NCBI RefSeq assembly: GCF_002209555.1
Contig: NZ_NJIF01000005.1
Span: 186,001-250,000 of the forward strand
DNA: 64,000 bases
Direction of reading: 5' to 3'
Source: Achromobacter insolitus
GTDB lineage: Bacteria; Pseudomonadota; Gammaproteobacteria; Burkholderiales; Burkholderiaceae_B
Numbering within the stretch: position 1 is the first letter of the stretch; every line of letters starts with the position of its first letter. The notes under the pieces are model-generated. The model was given only the letters and a program-made list of their open reading frames with translations, searched no databases and had not been told where the DNA came from. The position numbers were made by a program, and so were the translations under genes. This document shows positions 52,945 through 61,889 of this stretch, in pieces.

Positions 52945-53838
52945 CTAGTGGATGTGTTCCTGCGAGGAACGGTCATCGCGCTCCATTTGCAGCGTCGTAT
53001 GGTGCAGGTCGAAATCCGCTTGCAGCCGGGTTTCGATGTCGCGGCGCACCTGCTCTGCGTCTGCTCCGGCCGCCAGAACGACGTGGCCCGTCAGCATCGG
53101 ATTGCTTTGTGTCACCGCCCACAGATGAATGTCGTGGATGGAGGCTACACCGGCGGTGCTGGCGATGGCATCGCGCACTGCCTGCAGGCTCATGCCCGGC
53201 GGGACGCCTTCGAGCAGAATGTTCACGCATTCGCGCAGCAGCACCCAGGTGCGCGGAAACACCATGAACCCTATGCCCACCGCCAGCGCGGAATCCACCC
53301 AGCGCCAGCCCGTGAACCAGATGAGCGCGGCGCCCACGATGACGCCGATCGAGCCCAGCATGTCGGCCCATACCTCAAGGTATGCGCCCTTCACGTTCAG
53401 GCTTTCGTCCTTGGCGCTGGCCAGCAGGCGCATGGCGATCAGGTTGACGACCAGACCGACCGCGGCCACGGCCAGCATGCCCAGCGACTGGATGTCCTGC
53501 GGCGCCGATATCCGCTGGTAGGCCTCGTACAGGATGTAGAACGCGACGCCCAGCAACACCAGCGCGTTGACCGCCGCCGCCAGGATCTCGAAGCGGGCGT
53601 AGCCGTAGGTACGCATCAGGTCGGCCGCCTTGCGGCCCGCGCGTATCGCCACCAGCGCCAGCAACAGCGCCATGGCGTCGGTCAGCATGTGCATCGCGTC
53701 GGAAATCAATGCCAGGCTGCCGGTGATCATCCCGCCCGCCACTTCCACCAGCATGAACGTGCCCGTCAGGGCAAGCGCGATCCAGAGGCGGGATTCAGGC
53801 AACGCGCGCACGTCGCCGTGCTGATGGCTATCGCTCAT
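52945..53838 (-). CDS. Cation diffusion facilitator metal exporter (CzcD/ZitB-like)
   Basis: 297 residues with six TM helices. The metal sites are seen in 'SLALISDAMHMLTDAMALLLALVA' (H-x3-D) and 'YLEVWADMLGSIGVIVGAALI'. The N-terminus (SDSHQHGD) and C-terminus (SSQEHIH) are His-containing. The cytosolic C-terminal domain begins 'RECVNILLEGVPPGMSL'. It exports Zn2+, Co2+ or Cd2+ by proton exchange. A MerR-type promoter upstream indicates induction by metal. Confidence 0.93.
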   Translation of the reverse strand: MSDSHQHGDVRALPESRLWIALALTGTFMLVEVAGGMITGSLALISDAMHMLTDAMALLLALVAIRAGRKAADLMRTYGYARFEILAAAVNALVLLGVAFYILYEAYQRISAPQDIQSLGMLAVAAVGLVVNLIAMRLLASAKDESLNVKGAYLEVWADMLGSIGVIVGAALIWFTGWRWVDSALAVGIGFMVFPRTWVLLRECVNILLEGVPPGMSLQAVRDAIASTAGVASIHDIHLWAVTQSNPMLTGHVVLAAGADAEQVRRDIETRLQADFDLHHTTLQMERDDRSSQEHIH

Positions 53839-53861
53839 TGCTGTCCTTGTCGGATAAAGGC

Positions 53862-53895
53862 TCTATAAAAAAGCCTGAAGCCGCTTCAGAGTCAA
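53862..53895 (-). promoter_or_regulatory. MerR-family metal-responsive promoter of the CDF gene
   Basis: On the minus strand TTGACT (53895-53890) and TTTATA (53869-53864) are separated by 20 bp instead of 17, and the spacer holds the perfect palindrome CTGAAGCGGCTTCAG (53889-53875). Long spacing plus a dyad in the spacer is the hallmark of MerR-type activators (ZntR, CadR, PbrR, CueR). The regulator is not in the window. Confidence 0.82.
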
Positions 53896-53913
53896 GCGCG
53901 ACCGGCCGCGCAA

Positions 53914-53944
53914 TAAAAAAACCCTCCGGAGTAGCGGAGGGTTT
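53914..53944 (-). terminator. Terminator of the IclR-to-Bug operon
   Basis: AAACCCTCCG and CGGAGGGTTT form a perfect stem; on the minus strand it is followed by TTTTTATTG. It begins 12 bp after the Bug-protein stop codon. Confidence 0.9.
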
Positions 53945-53955
53945 GTCGGCCTGGC

Positions 53956-54945
53956 TTACTGCTCCAGGCTGATGTTGGCTGCCTTGACGATGTCCGCCCA
54001 CTGCTGGCGGTCCTTCTCCAGGAACTGGCCGAATTGCTCAGGCGTCATGCCCGTGACCGGCTCGGAACCCAGACCCGCCATCTTCTCGACCAGAGCCGGC
54101 TGCTTCAGCACGTCCTGCATGGCCGCGTAGTAGGCGGCAAGCACGTCGGCAGGCAGACCGGCGGGCGCGAAAACGCCTTGCCAGGTCGGCATGTCGAACC
54201 CCTTCAGGCCCTGCTCGTCCAGCGTGGGCACGTTGGGCAGTTGCGGCGCGCGCTTGAGCGATGCCACCGCGATCGCCTTCACCTTGCCCTGCGAGGCCAG
54301 CGGCGCCGCGGTGGAGATGTTGTCCATCGTCATGGCGATGTGGCCACCCAGCAGATCGGTGATGACGGGCGCGGCGCCGCGGTATGCGGCGTGCGGCACC
54401 TTCACGCCCAGCTTGTACAACATGGTCTCGGCGATCAGGTGGTTGGAAATGCCCACGCCAGCGGTGCCATAGGTAGCGGTCGGCGTCTTCTGGAAGTATT
54501 CCTTCAGCTCGGCCAGGTTGTTGGCCGGCACGTCCTTGTTCACGATGACCACGTTGGGCTGCACGGCGGCCAGCGTGATAGGCGTGAAATCGGCCGGCTT
54601 GTAGTTCGTGCCCTTGGGGTTCAGGACATGCGTGATGGCCATCGAACCGGCGGCGGCGATGCCAATGGTGTAGCCGTCCGCAGGCGACTGCGCCAGGCGA
54701 TAGGCCATGATGTTGCCGCCCGCGCCGGCCAGGTTTTCGACCACGACGGGCTGGCCCAGGCGCTGCGACAGCGGCTCGGCCAAAAGACGCGCCAGGGTGT
54801 CGGCGGAACCCCCGGGGGCGAAGCCCACCAGCAGGCGCACCGGCTTGGCGGGTTTCCAGGCGTCGGCGGCAAACGCCGGCGCGGCCGTCATGGCGGTGAC
54901 GGCGAACAGTGCGCCTGCGGCGCGATACAGAGTACGGCTGAACAT
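53956..54945 (-). CDS. Bug-family tripartite tricarboxylate transporter binding protein
   Basis: 329 residues from the ATG at 54945, with GGGAG eight bases upstream. A Sec signal peptide ends at '...APAFAADAW'. The mature two-lobe protein carries the Bug signatures 'VRLLVGFAPGGSADTLARLLAEPLSQRLGQPVVVENLAGAGG' and 'AAYRGAAPVITDLLGGHI'. Bug proteins bind organic acids, amides or amino acids in the periplasm. No TctA/TctB permease is nearby. It is the last gene of the IclR-PepE-DUF1177-AroM operon, so its ligand is probably related to that pathway. Confidence 0.92.
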   Translation of the reverse strand: MFSRTLYRAAGALFAVTAMTAAPAFAADAWKPAKPVRLLVGFAPGGSADTLARLLAEPLSQRLGQPVVVENLAGAGGNIMAYRLAQSPADGYTIGIAAAGSMAITHVLNPKGTNYKPADFTPITLAAVQPNVVIVNKDVPANNLAELKEYFQKTPTATYGTAGVGISNHLIAETMLYKLGVKVPHAAYRGAAPVITDLLGGHIAMTMDNISTAAPLASQGKVKAIAVASLKRAPQLPNVPTLDEQGLKGFDMPTWQGVFAPAGLPADVLAAYYAAMQDVLKQPALVEKMAGLGSEPVTGMTPEQFGQFLEKDRQQWADIVKAANISLEQ

Positions 54946-55064
54946 GAAAAACACTCCCAACGATTGATTGACGAAGCCTGCTTCGTCTCCTCTCGCCGCT
55001 CGTCCGCCCCAGCCCCGCCGCCCACCCGGGTGCGCGGCAAGGTTGCGGGACGGTTCCCGCGGCG

Positions 55065-55751
55065 TTATTCCAATATTTGCGCCAGCGTCTGCGCGACCAT
55101 GCGGTTGGACAGCAGCACCGGGCGGCCCGAGGCTTGCGCCACCGCAAGGCGCATGCGCTCGGCATAGCCCATGCAATGCATGACGATCAGGTCGCAGGAT
55201 GCGAGTTCACGGCCGGCCCGCTCAAAATTGCGGGCAGCCTGCTCGGGGTCGGCCTCGTAGGGCGAGGCGTGCACGACCAGGGTCTCGCAGGACAAGGGCA
55301 CGACCATGTGGAAGGCGTCGACCTGGGCTTCCAGAGGCACCACCAGCCCCACTTTGCGGCAGTGCTCGGCCAGGCCTGCGACCAGATGGTCCACGACCTG
55401 CTGCGGTTCAACCACCAGCGTACGCATCGGAGCGATCGCGGTGCCGGTGCACAGCGGCACCAGCACGTCGTAGCCCGAGGCATCGGCCTGGCGCATGACA
55501 TCAGCCAGCCGCGCCTCGGCGGCGGCTGCATCCAGCACGATCTGCGAGCCGTCGCGCAGGCGCGTGGCGAAGCGGTACTCGCCCGGCTTCGGCGCCAGCG
55601 CGGCCAGGCCGGCGGCGTCCAGGCCGTCGAGCGCGCCGAACTCGTCAATGCGCACCTGCGCGCCCAGCAGCGACGCCATCTCGGGCACCACGTCGCTGCG
55701 CGGCGACTGTCCGATGGTGAAGAACGCCACGCGGCGCTGTGGCGCGCTCAT
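55065..55751 (-). CDS. AroM-family protein
   Basis: 228 residues from the ATG at 55751. 'VAFFTIGQSPRSDVVPEM' at the start and 'LVPLCTGTA', 'LVVPLEAQ' and 'LIVMHCMGYAERMR' (Cys in HCMGY) recall the Asp/Glu-racemase-like fold of AroM. No enzymatic activity is established for the family. Its ATG overlaps the DUF1177 stop (ATGA), so the two are translationally coupled. It sits in the IclR-led operon; see DUF1177. Confidence 0.85.
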   Translation of the reverse strand: MSAPQRRVAFFTIGQSPRSDVVPEMASLLGAQVRIDEFGALDGLDAAGLAALAPKPGEYRFATRLRDGSQIVLDAAAAEARLADVMRQADASGYDVLVPLCTGTAIAPMRTLVVEPQQVVDHLVAGLAEHCRKVGLVVPLEAQVDAFHMVVPLSCETLVVHASPYEADPEQAARNFERAGRELASCDLIVMHCMGYAERMRLAVAQASGRPVLLSNRMVAQTLAQILE

Positions 55752-56677
55752 GCCGCGCTCCCGCTTTCGCGGCCCACGGTCTGCAGATGCGCCATCGACC
55801 CATAACGGCCCTGCAGCGCAGCCCATTCGGCTTCATCCACGAACGTCATGGCGCCTTGGCCGTAGAGCTTGGCGATTTCGATGCAGAAGCGCATGGCGAC
55901 ATCGGCGTCCACGGCATTGGTGACGCCGGTGGCGCAGCCCGGGACCGTGGTCTGCGCGGTCAGCGCCACGCCCACCACCGGCGCACCCGTGACGATCGTG
56001 GGCTGCATCAGCGAATTCACGTGCCACAAGCCATTTTCGTACGGCGTAATGTCTTGGGTGGTCAGCGGCAAGGTCACCGGCAGTTCGCCGCTGACCCAGC
56101 CCATCACATCCAGCATGGTTTCCGGGATGCGCAGCAGATAGCCCTGGCGGGCGACCGGCGTCAGCGCCACGCCGCGCTTGTTGACCAGCCGGTTGCCGCG
56201 TGTGGTGTCCACCGACAGGATGGCGTCCATGCGCGGGTCGACTTCATGGGACATCATTTCGCGCATGGGGAACGGCGAACGCATCATCGGCACCGGATGG
56301 TGCGGACGCGTGCCGGCGCGCGGGCAGATGTGCGTGCGGATGCGTACCGTGCCCGGCATGACGTCGCCCTGGCGGGCCATGGCCATGAGCTTGAATGCCG
56401 CGGCGATGGCGACCACCGCGCCGTCGCTGTCGGACACCAGGCCGGTGACTGCGGGGCGCGCCCCGATGCCGCCCAGCCGGCCGACGATGCCGAGTTGCGG
56501 CGCGGTGTCATCGGCGCCGGGAATCACGATGGAAAGGAACTCGGTTGCGGCGCCGTCGCGCTCCAGCCGGGTCACCTCGACCTCGCAGTTGCCGGCCGCG
56601 CGCAATTGCTCGGCCACGGCCTCGCCCGTGATGTGCGCGGAAGACAGCAGTTCAATGGTGTCGATGACGTGCTTCAT
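55748..56677 (-). CDS. DUF1177 protein
   Basis: A 309-residue protein. It begins MKHVIDTIELLSSAHITGEAV and contains 'TEFLSIVIPGADDTAPQLGIVGRLGGIGARP', 'RIRTHICPRAGTRPHHPVPMMRSPF' and 'HEVDPRMDAILSVDTTRGNRLVNKRGVALTPVARQGYLL'. These blocks match DUF1177, a family of unknown activity that occurs beside AroM, peptidases and transporters. The many His, Asp and Arg residues suggest a metal-dependent hydrolase-like fold, but this is inference. The start overlaps the pepE stop. Confidence 0.88.
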   Translation of the reverse strand: MKHVIDTIELLSSAHITGEAVAEQLRAAGNCEVEVTRLERDGAATEFLSIVIPGADDTAPQLGIVGRLGGIGARPAVTGLVSDSDGAVVAIAAAFKLMAMARQGDVMPGTVRIRTHICPRAGTRPHHPVPMMRSPFPMREMMSHEVDPRMDAILSVDTTRGNRLVNKRGVALTPVARQGYLLRIPETMLDVMGWVSGELPVTLPLTTQDITPYENGLWHVNSLMQPTIVTGAPVVGVALTAQTTVPGCATGVTNAVDADVAMRFCIEIAKLYGQGAMTFVDEAEWAALQGRYGSMAHLQTVGRESGSAA

Positions 56678-57378
56678 GCCTGGATCTCCACGGATCCGGG
56701 GCGGAACACGCGCGGCTCTTCACGCCCGAGGAACAAGGGCGCGTCGTGCGGGCCGATCAGATCGATCTGGCTGCCACGCACGCGCAGCGCGGAACCTTCC
56801 GGCAGGCCCAGCACAGGCATCTGCGGATTCAGCGTGCAGAACTCGGCCAGGCGCTGGGCGCGCGTTTCGCCGCGATGCCCCGGCGGATGGGCGTTGGTGT
56901 AGTGCGGATTGATCTGGAACGACAGCAGGCCCAACGCGTCGAAACCCTTCGGGTCCGTGATGGGCATGTCGTTGGTGGTGCAGATACTGGGGCAGCTCAG
57001 GTTGGAGCCGGCGCTCCAACCCAGATAGGCCGCGCCGGCGCGCACGCGGCGCGCGATGACCTCAAGCAGGCCTTGGCGACGCAACTGGCCCAGCAGGTTG
57101 AACGTATTGCCGCCGCCCACGATGATGACTGCGGCGCCTTCCAGCGCAGCCACGGGATCCGCCGCGCGGTGCAGCCCCTGGATGTCCAGGCCGGTATCCG
57201 CCAGCGCCGATGCCACCAGCGCGGTGTATTCGTCCCAGTCGCGCGTCACGCCTGCATAAGGCACGAAAACAGCCGGCGCGCCTTGCGGCAGCGACGCGAT
57301 CAGTTCGCGGATGTCAGGCAGCGCGTGGACCAGATAGCCGGCATCGCTGCTGGAGTTGCTGAGAAGCAGTAGGTTCAT
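56674..57378 (-). CDS. pepE: Dipeptidase E (peptidase S51)
   Basis: A 234-residue protein. 'AAYLGWSAGSNLSCPSI' contains the catalytic Ser of the S51 nucleophile elbow, and 'GGGNTFNLLGQLRRQGL' and 'INPHYTNAHPPGHRGETRAQRLAEF' (His) complete the signature. PepE hydrolyses Asp-X dipeptides. I start at the ATG at 57378 (MNLLLLSNSSSD), the family's usual beginning. It follows the IclR gene by 65 bp and leads into DUF1177 with an ATGA overlap. Confidence 0.92.
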   Translation of the reverse strand: MNLLLLSNSSSDAGYLVHALPDIRELIASLPQGAPAVFVPYAGVTRDWDEYTALVASALADTGLDIQGLHRAADPVAALEGAAVIIVGGGNTFNLLGQLRRQGLLEVIARRVRAGAAYLGWSAGSNLSCPSICTTNDMPITDPKGFDALGLLSFQINPHYTNAHPPGHRGETRAQRLAEFCTLNPQMPVLGLPEGSALRVRGSQIDLIGPHDAPLFLGREEPRVFRPGSVEIQA

Positions 57379-57443
57379 GTGTAGGATTTCCGTAAGGGGA
57401 TTTTCTGGGTGTCCGGCGGCGCGGACGCATCTGTGGATAGGGT

Positions 57444-58211
57444 TCAGGCAAGCCAATAGGGATCGTTCAGTTCGCGCCCCAATGCCCCGACCTGCCGCAG
57501 CACGGACTCGCGCAAGCGCGCAACCCGGGCGGCATCGGCCTGGAAGGAAACGAACGACAGGCACAGGCCGCGCAGTTCACCAGTGGCGGGGTCGCGTACC
57601 GCGGCTGCCACCGCGCCGATGCCCGGCATGGCCTGGTCGATAGCCACGCCACAATGGTCCGCGCGGGTCTGCGCCACCAGGCTGGCCAGCTCACCAACGG
57701 TCGCGGGACAGTCCCGGCCTTCCCTTTGCAGCGGCTGATCAGGATCGGCGCCGTACAGCGCCTCGAATTCGGCTTCGCTCAGGCGGGACAGCAACGCGCG
57801 ACCCATGGCCGTGCCCGACGCCGCGCGGCGCGAGCCGGGCGGCGACAGCACCTGGACCGGGTGCGAACCATTCAGGCGCTGCAGCACCACGGTTTCGCGT
57901 TGATTCAACGTGGAGAGGTAGGCGGTGAGCCCGCTGTCGTCGGACAGCCGGGCCAGCACGGCGCGGCAAGCGTCGTCCAGCGGCGTGGCCGCCATGCCGG
58001 CGCGCACGGCCTGGGCCAGCATCGCGCCGGCGCGATAGCGGCGCGTGACGGCGTCCTGGTCAAGCAGCCCGTAGTGCTGCATCTGGTTGAGCAGGCGCGA
58101 AGCGCTGCTCTTGGGCATGGACAGGCGCGCCGCCACTTCGGTGAAGCTGAGCTCCGACGCCCCTTCCGCGTACAGCCCCAGCACCCGCTGGACGCCATCG
58201 AGAATACTCAT
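57444..58211 (-). CDS. IclR-family transcriptional regulator
   Basis: 255 residues. The N-terminal winged helix reads 'VQRVLGLYAEGASELSFTEVAARLSMPKSSASRLLNQMQHYGLLDQD', and the C-terminal effector domain has 'GSRRAASGTAMGRALLSRL' and 'DQAMPGIGAVAAAVRD'. It is the first gene of the operon that continues to pepE, DUF1177, aroM and the Bug gene, and it probably represses all of them. Two inverted repeats lie directly upstream of its start. Confidence 0.92.
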   Translation of the reverse strand: MSILDGVQRVLGLYAEGASELSFTEVAARLSMPKSSASRLLNQMQHYGLLDQDAVTRRYRAGAMLAQAVRAGMAATPLDDACRAVLARLSDDSGLTAYLSTLNQRETVVLQRLNGSHPVQVLSPPGSRRAASGTAMGRALLSRLSEAEFEALYGADPDQPLQREGRDCPATVGELASLVAQTRADHCGVAIDQAMPGIGAVAAAVRDPATGELRGLCLSFVSFQADAARVARLRESVLRQVGALGRELNDPYWLA

Positions 58212-58215
58212 ATTT

Positions 58216-58255
58216 GTTCCATAAAACGGAACTCTTGTTCCTATTAAGTGAACAA
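58216..58255. promoter_or_regulatory. IclR-type operators
   Basis: GTTCC-N7-GGAAC (58216-58232) and TTGTTC-N9-GAACAA (58235-58255) are two adjoining perfect inverted repeats starting four bases from the IclR start codon. Binding here would block transcription or initiation of the whole operon, giving autoregulation. Confidence 0.75.
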
Positions 58256-58299
58256 GAATAATGCAGGGTCAAGCTGGCGGTCAATATGGCGCAGCCATG

Positions 58300-58327
58300 A
58301 AAAAGCCCCCGGAATCGCCGGGGGCCG
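58300..58327 (-). terminator. Terminator of the LysR gene
   Basis: GCCCCCGG and CCGGGGGC pair around AATCG; on the minus strand the stem is followed by TTTTTCATGG. It lies about 30 bp past the LysR stop codon. Confidence 0.85.
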
Positions 58328-58356
58328 CAGGCCATGGAAGGCCCGCAGAGCGTCCT

Positions 58357-59307
58357 TCAGCTCATCGGCGCCCCGTCGGGCGGCGCGCCGCAGAACTGCA
58401 GGAACTGCTGAAGCAGCGGCTGCCGTTCAGCGGCGCGCTGCCACGCGACCACCGTGGGCGGGTTGTGCTCATGCAGGTCGATCGGCAGGATGACCGCCTC
58501 GGCCGCCAAGGTGAGCCGTCGCGCCGCAGCCAGCGGCAGCATGACCAGGTAATCCGTCGTGCGGACGAATTCATCGGTCAACAGCAGGTCGCTCACCTGG
58601 ATCCCGCGCGAAGGCAGCCCCAGGTCGCAGGCCAGGAACAGCGCGGTCAGCTTGTCATGCATCATCGTGCCCGGACGCGGCTTGCACCATGGTTGCCCGT
58701 GCAGATCCTTGAGCGTCAGCCGGCGGCGGGCCGCCAATGGCGACAGCCGCGCATTGGCGACGACCACCAGCGGCTGCGGCGGCACCAGCCTTAATCGGCC
58801 CACGCCGGGCGCGATCAACTCGGCCGCGTCGTAACACACGAGGGCATCCAGCTCATCGTCCAGCAACAGGTCCGCCATCGCGCGGTACCCGCCGGCCTGC
58901 ACGTCCAGCGCGACGCCCGGCTGCGCCTGATTGAAAGCGTGGATCAGTGGCGCAAGTGTGAGCTTGCCCATGTCCGTCGCCACGCCGATCCGCAACTCGC
59001 CCTGGCGGCCGCTGCGCACGTCCATGACGGTCTGGGCCAGGCCGCGCGCCTGCGCCACGACGGCCTCCATCATCGGCAGGACCTGCCGGCCCATCTCCGT
59101 CGGGCGTTTAGTGTTGCCCGTGCGTTCGAACAGCTTGAAGCCCAATTGCGATTCCAGCTCGGCCAAGGTTTTCGAAACCGCGGACTCGCTCACATTCGCG
59201 GCGGCGGCCACCTCCTTGGCAGAGGGAGCGTCGCGCAGGGCCAGCGCAATCTGCAAATGCCGCAGCTTCAGGCGAGAAGCCAGGGACTCCAGGGATGGCT
59301 TGAGCAT
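58357..59307 (-). CDS. LysR-family regulator
   Basis: A 316-residue protein. The winged helix is 'LKLRHLQIALALRDAPSAKEVAAAANVSESAVSKTLAELESQLGFKLFER', and the effector domain begins 'GELRIGVATDMGKLTLAPLIHAF'. It is divergent from a Bug-protein/amidase pair and presumably activates it. The 137-bp intergenic region has the T-rich dyads usual for LysR sites, but I cannot single out one. Confidence 0.9.
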   Translation of the reverse strand: MLKPSLESLASRLKLRHLQIALALRDAPSAKEVAAAANVSESAVSKTLAELESQLGFKLFERTGNTKRPTEMGRQVLPMMEAVVAQARGLAQTVMDVRSGRQGELRIGVATDMGKLTLAPLIHAFNQAQPGVALDVQAGGYRAMADLLLDDELDALVCYDAAELIAPGVGRLRLVPPQPLVVVANARLSPLAARRRLTLKDLHGQPWCKPRPGTMMHDKLTALFLACDLGLPSRGIQVSDLLLTDEFVRTTDYLVMLPLAAARRLTLAAEAVILPIDLHEHNPPTVVAWQRAAERQPLLQQFLQFCGAPPDGAPMS

Positions 59308-59444
59308 TTCCTCAACACCTTGTGCAAATAATTCACTATACGGTAAACCGAGGCGACCTGATCATAGCGGCATAGCGCGTGGCCACGGACCGATCCGTGG
59401 GCATCGGATCCACGGGAGTGAAGCCGCGCCGACAGGAGACTGCC

Positions 59445-60434
59445 TTGCTTGACCGCACCCGACTGCTTGCCTTCTTTCTGGCCGCCGCCACGACGGCATG
59501 CCTGCCACCCTCTGCCACGGCCCAGGAGCCCGCCAGCGACAAGGTCGTGCGCCTGGTGGTGGGCTATGCGGCGGGCGGTGCAGCCGACGCCGTGGCCCGC
59601 GCCTATGCCGAACAATTGCAAACGGCGGGGTATGCCAACGTCATCGTCGAAAACCGCCCCGGTGCATCCGGACAGCTGGGTTTCGATGTGGTGAAACGAG
59701 CCAAGGCGGACGGCCTCACCCTGTACCTCGGCTCATCGCCGATGTTCGTGATCTTTCCGCTGACCTACAAGAAGCTGGCATACGACCCGGACCACGATTT
59801 GCGGCCGGTTGCACTGGTGGCCGACGTGCCCACCGCCGCGGTGACCGGCGCGGCCCAACCCTACGGGGGCATGGCCGAATATGTGAAATGGGCCAAGCAA
59901 ACGCGCGCCAAGGCAACCCTGGGCCTGGCGACCCAAGGCAGCCCCGGGCAGCTTGGAACCCTGGAAATGGGCAGCCAGAACGGCCTGGAGGTGGTGCCCG
60001 TGCTCTATCGCGGCGCAGCGCCCATGCTGGTGGACGTGGCGGGCGGCGAGGTGTCGATGGGATGGGACGCCGTCGCCAGCATGCTGCCGCTGTATAACGC
60101 CGGCAAGGTGAAATTCCTGGGCGTGGCGGGCACCCGCCGCTTGCCCACCCTGCCCGATGTGCCGACCTTGCTTGAACAGGGCTTTCCGCAGTACCAGCAC
60201 GCTGCCAGCTGGTATGGCGTATACGCGCCAGCGGCCACGCCGGATGCCGTCATCGCCAAACTGGAACAAGCGTTTCTGGCGGCGGGCAAGCGGCCGGCGC
60301 TAGTGCAGAAGCTCCAGGCCGGCGGTTTCCTGGTCGATCCCCAGGACGCGCAAGCCGCGAAGCGCCGCATCGGGGTGGAACGCGCGCATTGGGCGCCCAT
60401 CGTGAAAGCCGCCGGCATTGCTTTCGACGAATAG
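59445..60434 (+). CDS. Bug-family periplasmic binding protein
   Basis: 329 residues starting at TTG (59445), with AGGAGA five bases upstream; this start gives a proper signal peptide ('LLAFFLAAATTACLPPSATA'). The mature protein has 'VRLVVGYAAGGAADAVARAYAEQLQTAGYANVIVENRPGASGQLG' and 'LYRGAAPMLVDVAGGEVSMGW'. The Cys before the cleavage site could alternatively be a lipobox. The downstream amidase is 16 bp away; together they suggest uptake and hydrolysis of an amide. Confidence 0.9.
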   Translation: MLDRTRLLAFFLAAATTACLPPSATAQEPASDKVVRLVVGYAAGGAADAVARAYAEQLQTAGYANVIVENRPGASGQLGFDVVKRAKADGLTLYLGSSPMFVIFPLTYKKLAYDPDHDLRPVALVADVPTAAVTGAAQPYGGMAEYVKWAKQTRAKATLGLATQGSPGQLGTLEMGSQNGLEVVPVLYRGAAPMLVDVAGGEVSMGWDAVASMLPLYNAGKVKFLGVAGTRRLPTLPDVPTLLEQGFPQYQHAASWYGVYAPAATPDAVIAKLEQAFLAAGKRPALVQKLQAGGFLVDPQDAQAAKRRIGVERAHWAPIVKAAGIAFDE

Positions 60435-60450
60435 GCGAGGCGTGCACTGA

Positions 60451-61878
60451 ATGAGCGATTCTCTTTGCGAGCTGAGCGCCGTCGAAGCGGCGCATCTGGT
60501 CCGCGCCCGGAAGGTATCCCCGGTGGAACTGGTGCGCGCTTCGCTGGAACGGGCCGAGCGGCTGCAGCCGGTCCTGAACTGTTTCATCACGCTGTGCGCC
60601 GAGCAGGCCCTGGCCGAAGCCAGGCTTGCCGAGGCAGCCCTGATGCGCGGCGATCCCACGGGCCTGTTGCACGGTCTGCCATACACGGTAAAGGATCTGG
60701 TGAACACGGCGGGGGTGCGGACCACTTTCGGCGCCGTGCCGTTCAGCGCGAACGTGCCGGCCGAAGACGCCGTTGCCGTGGCGCGCCTGCGCGAACAAGG
60801 CGCCATCCTGATCGGCAAGACCACGACGCCTGAATTCGGCTCCAAGTCCATGACCGATTCTCCGCTGTTCGGCCAGACCCGCAACGCCTGGAACCGGGAC
60901 CGCACCTGCGGCGGTTCAAGCGGCGGCGCCGCGGCGGCAACGGCTGCCGGCATCACCGCGCTGGCGGTGGCCTCGGATGGCGGCGGCTCCACCCGCATTC
61001 CTGCCGCATGCAATGGCGTGGTGGGGTTCAAACAGAGCCTGGGCGCCATCCCTCACAGCCAGGCTCAGGACGCCATCGGCAACCAGACCTATGTCACGCC
61101 GACCACCCGCACGGTCGCGGACACACGGTTGATGATGGCGGCCATGGCCGGACCGCACGACTGCGACCCGTGGTCCCTGGGCGTGCCCAGGGCCGACTAC
61201 GCAGGCGCGCCTGCTGGGGTCGACACGCTGCGGGGCAAGCGCATACGCTACTGCGTGGCGCCCCCTGGCCGCCCCGTGGCAGCCGACGTGCGCCGCGCGT
61301 TCGAAGCGGCTCTGGCGCGCCTGGCAAGCCTGGGCGCGGAGGTCGAAGCATTCGATGGCGCCGGATTTGATGTCGAACCTATCTGGCGGGTCATCAACCA
61401 TACCGTCTGGCGCACCCGCTTCCTGCCCCTGATCGAGCGCGAACCGGATGCCTACAGCCCGACATTTCGGCGGCAGATCGCCTCGGCCGCGGAATTCAGC
61501 GCACAGCAGTACCAGGAAGCCATGTTCGCGCGCACCGCGCTCTACCGCAAAGTGCAGGCGCTGTTCGACGAGGCCGATCTGCTCGCCATGCCGACCATGT
61601 CGCGCACCGCGCTGCCGCTGGGCACCGACATCTTCGACACGATAGACATCGACGGCCGTTCGTACGGCGACATCCGCGCCCATTGGTATCCGTGGACCAT
61701 GCTGTTCAATCTTACGGGCCACCCCGCCATCAGCATGCCTTGCGGACTGGGCGACGACGGTATGCCCGTGGGCCTGCAACTGGTTGCCCGCTGCCACGGC
61801 GACCTGCAATTGCTGCAGGCGGCCGAAGCATTTGAACAGGCCTCTGCGCCGCTGGCGCCGCCCCCGGTCATCGCGTAG
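60451..61878 (+). CDS. Amidase (amidase-signature family)
   Basis: 475 residues. The Ser-cisSer-Lys triad is seen as Lys in 'LPYTVKDLVNTAG', the cis-Ser in 'GGSSGGAAAATAAG' and the nucleophile Ser in 'ASDGGGSTRIPAACNGVVGFK'. Family members hydrolyse aliphatic or aryl amides; the substrate is unknown. It follows the Bug protein gene and is probably in the same LysR-controlled operon. Length and motifs are complete. Confidence 0.93.
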   Translation: MSDSLCELSAVEAAHLVRARKVSPVELVRASLERAERLQPVLNCFITLCAEQALAEARLAEAALMRGDPTGLLHGLPYTVKDLVNTAGVRTTFGAVPFSANVPAEDAVAVARLREQGAILIGKTTTPEFGSKSMTDSPLFGQTRNAWNRDRTCGGSSGGAAAATAAGITALAVASDGGGSTRIPAACNGVVGFKQSLGAIPHSQAQDAIGNQTYVTPTTRTVADTRLMMAAMAGPHDCDPWSLGVPRADYAGAPAGVDTLRGKRIRYCVAPPGRPVAADVRRAFEAALARLASLGAEVEAFDGAGFDVEPIWRVINHTVWRTRFLPLIEREPDAYSPTFRRQIASAAEFSAQQYQEAMFARTALYRKVQALFDEADLLAMPTMSRTALPLGTDIFDTIDIDGRSYGDIRAHWYPWTMLFNLTGHPAISMPCGLGDDGMPVGLQLVARCHGDLQLLQAAEAFEQASAPLAPPPVIA

Positions 61879-61889
61879 ATCCGCCGCGC

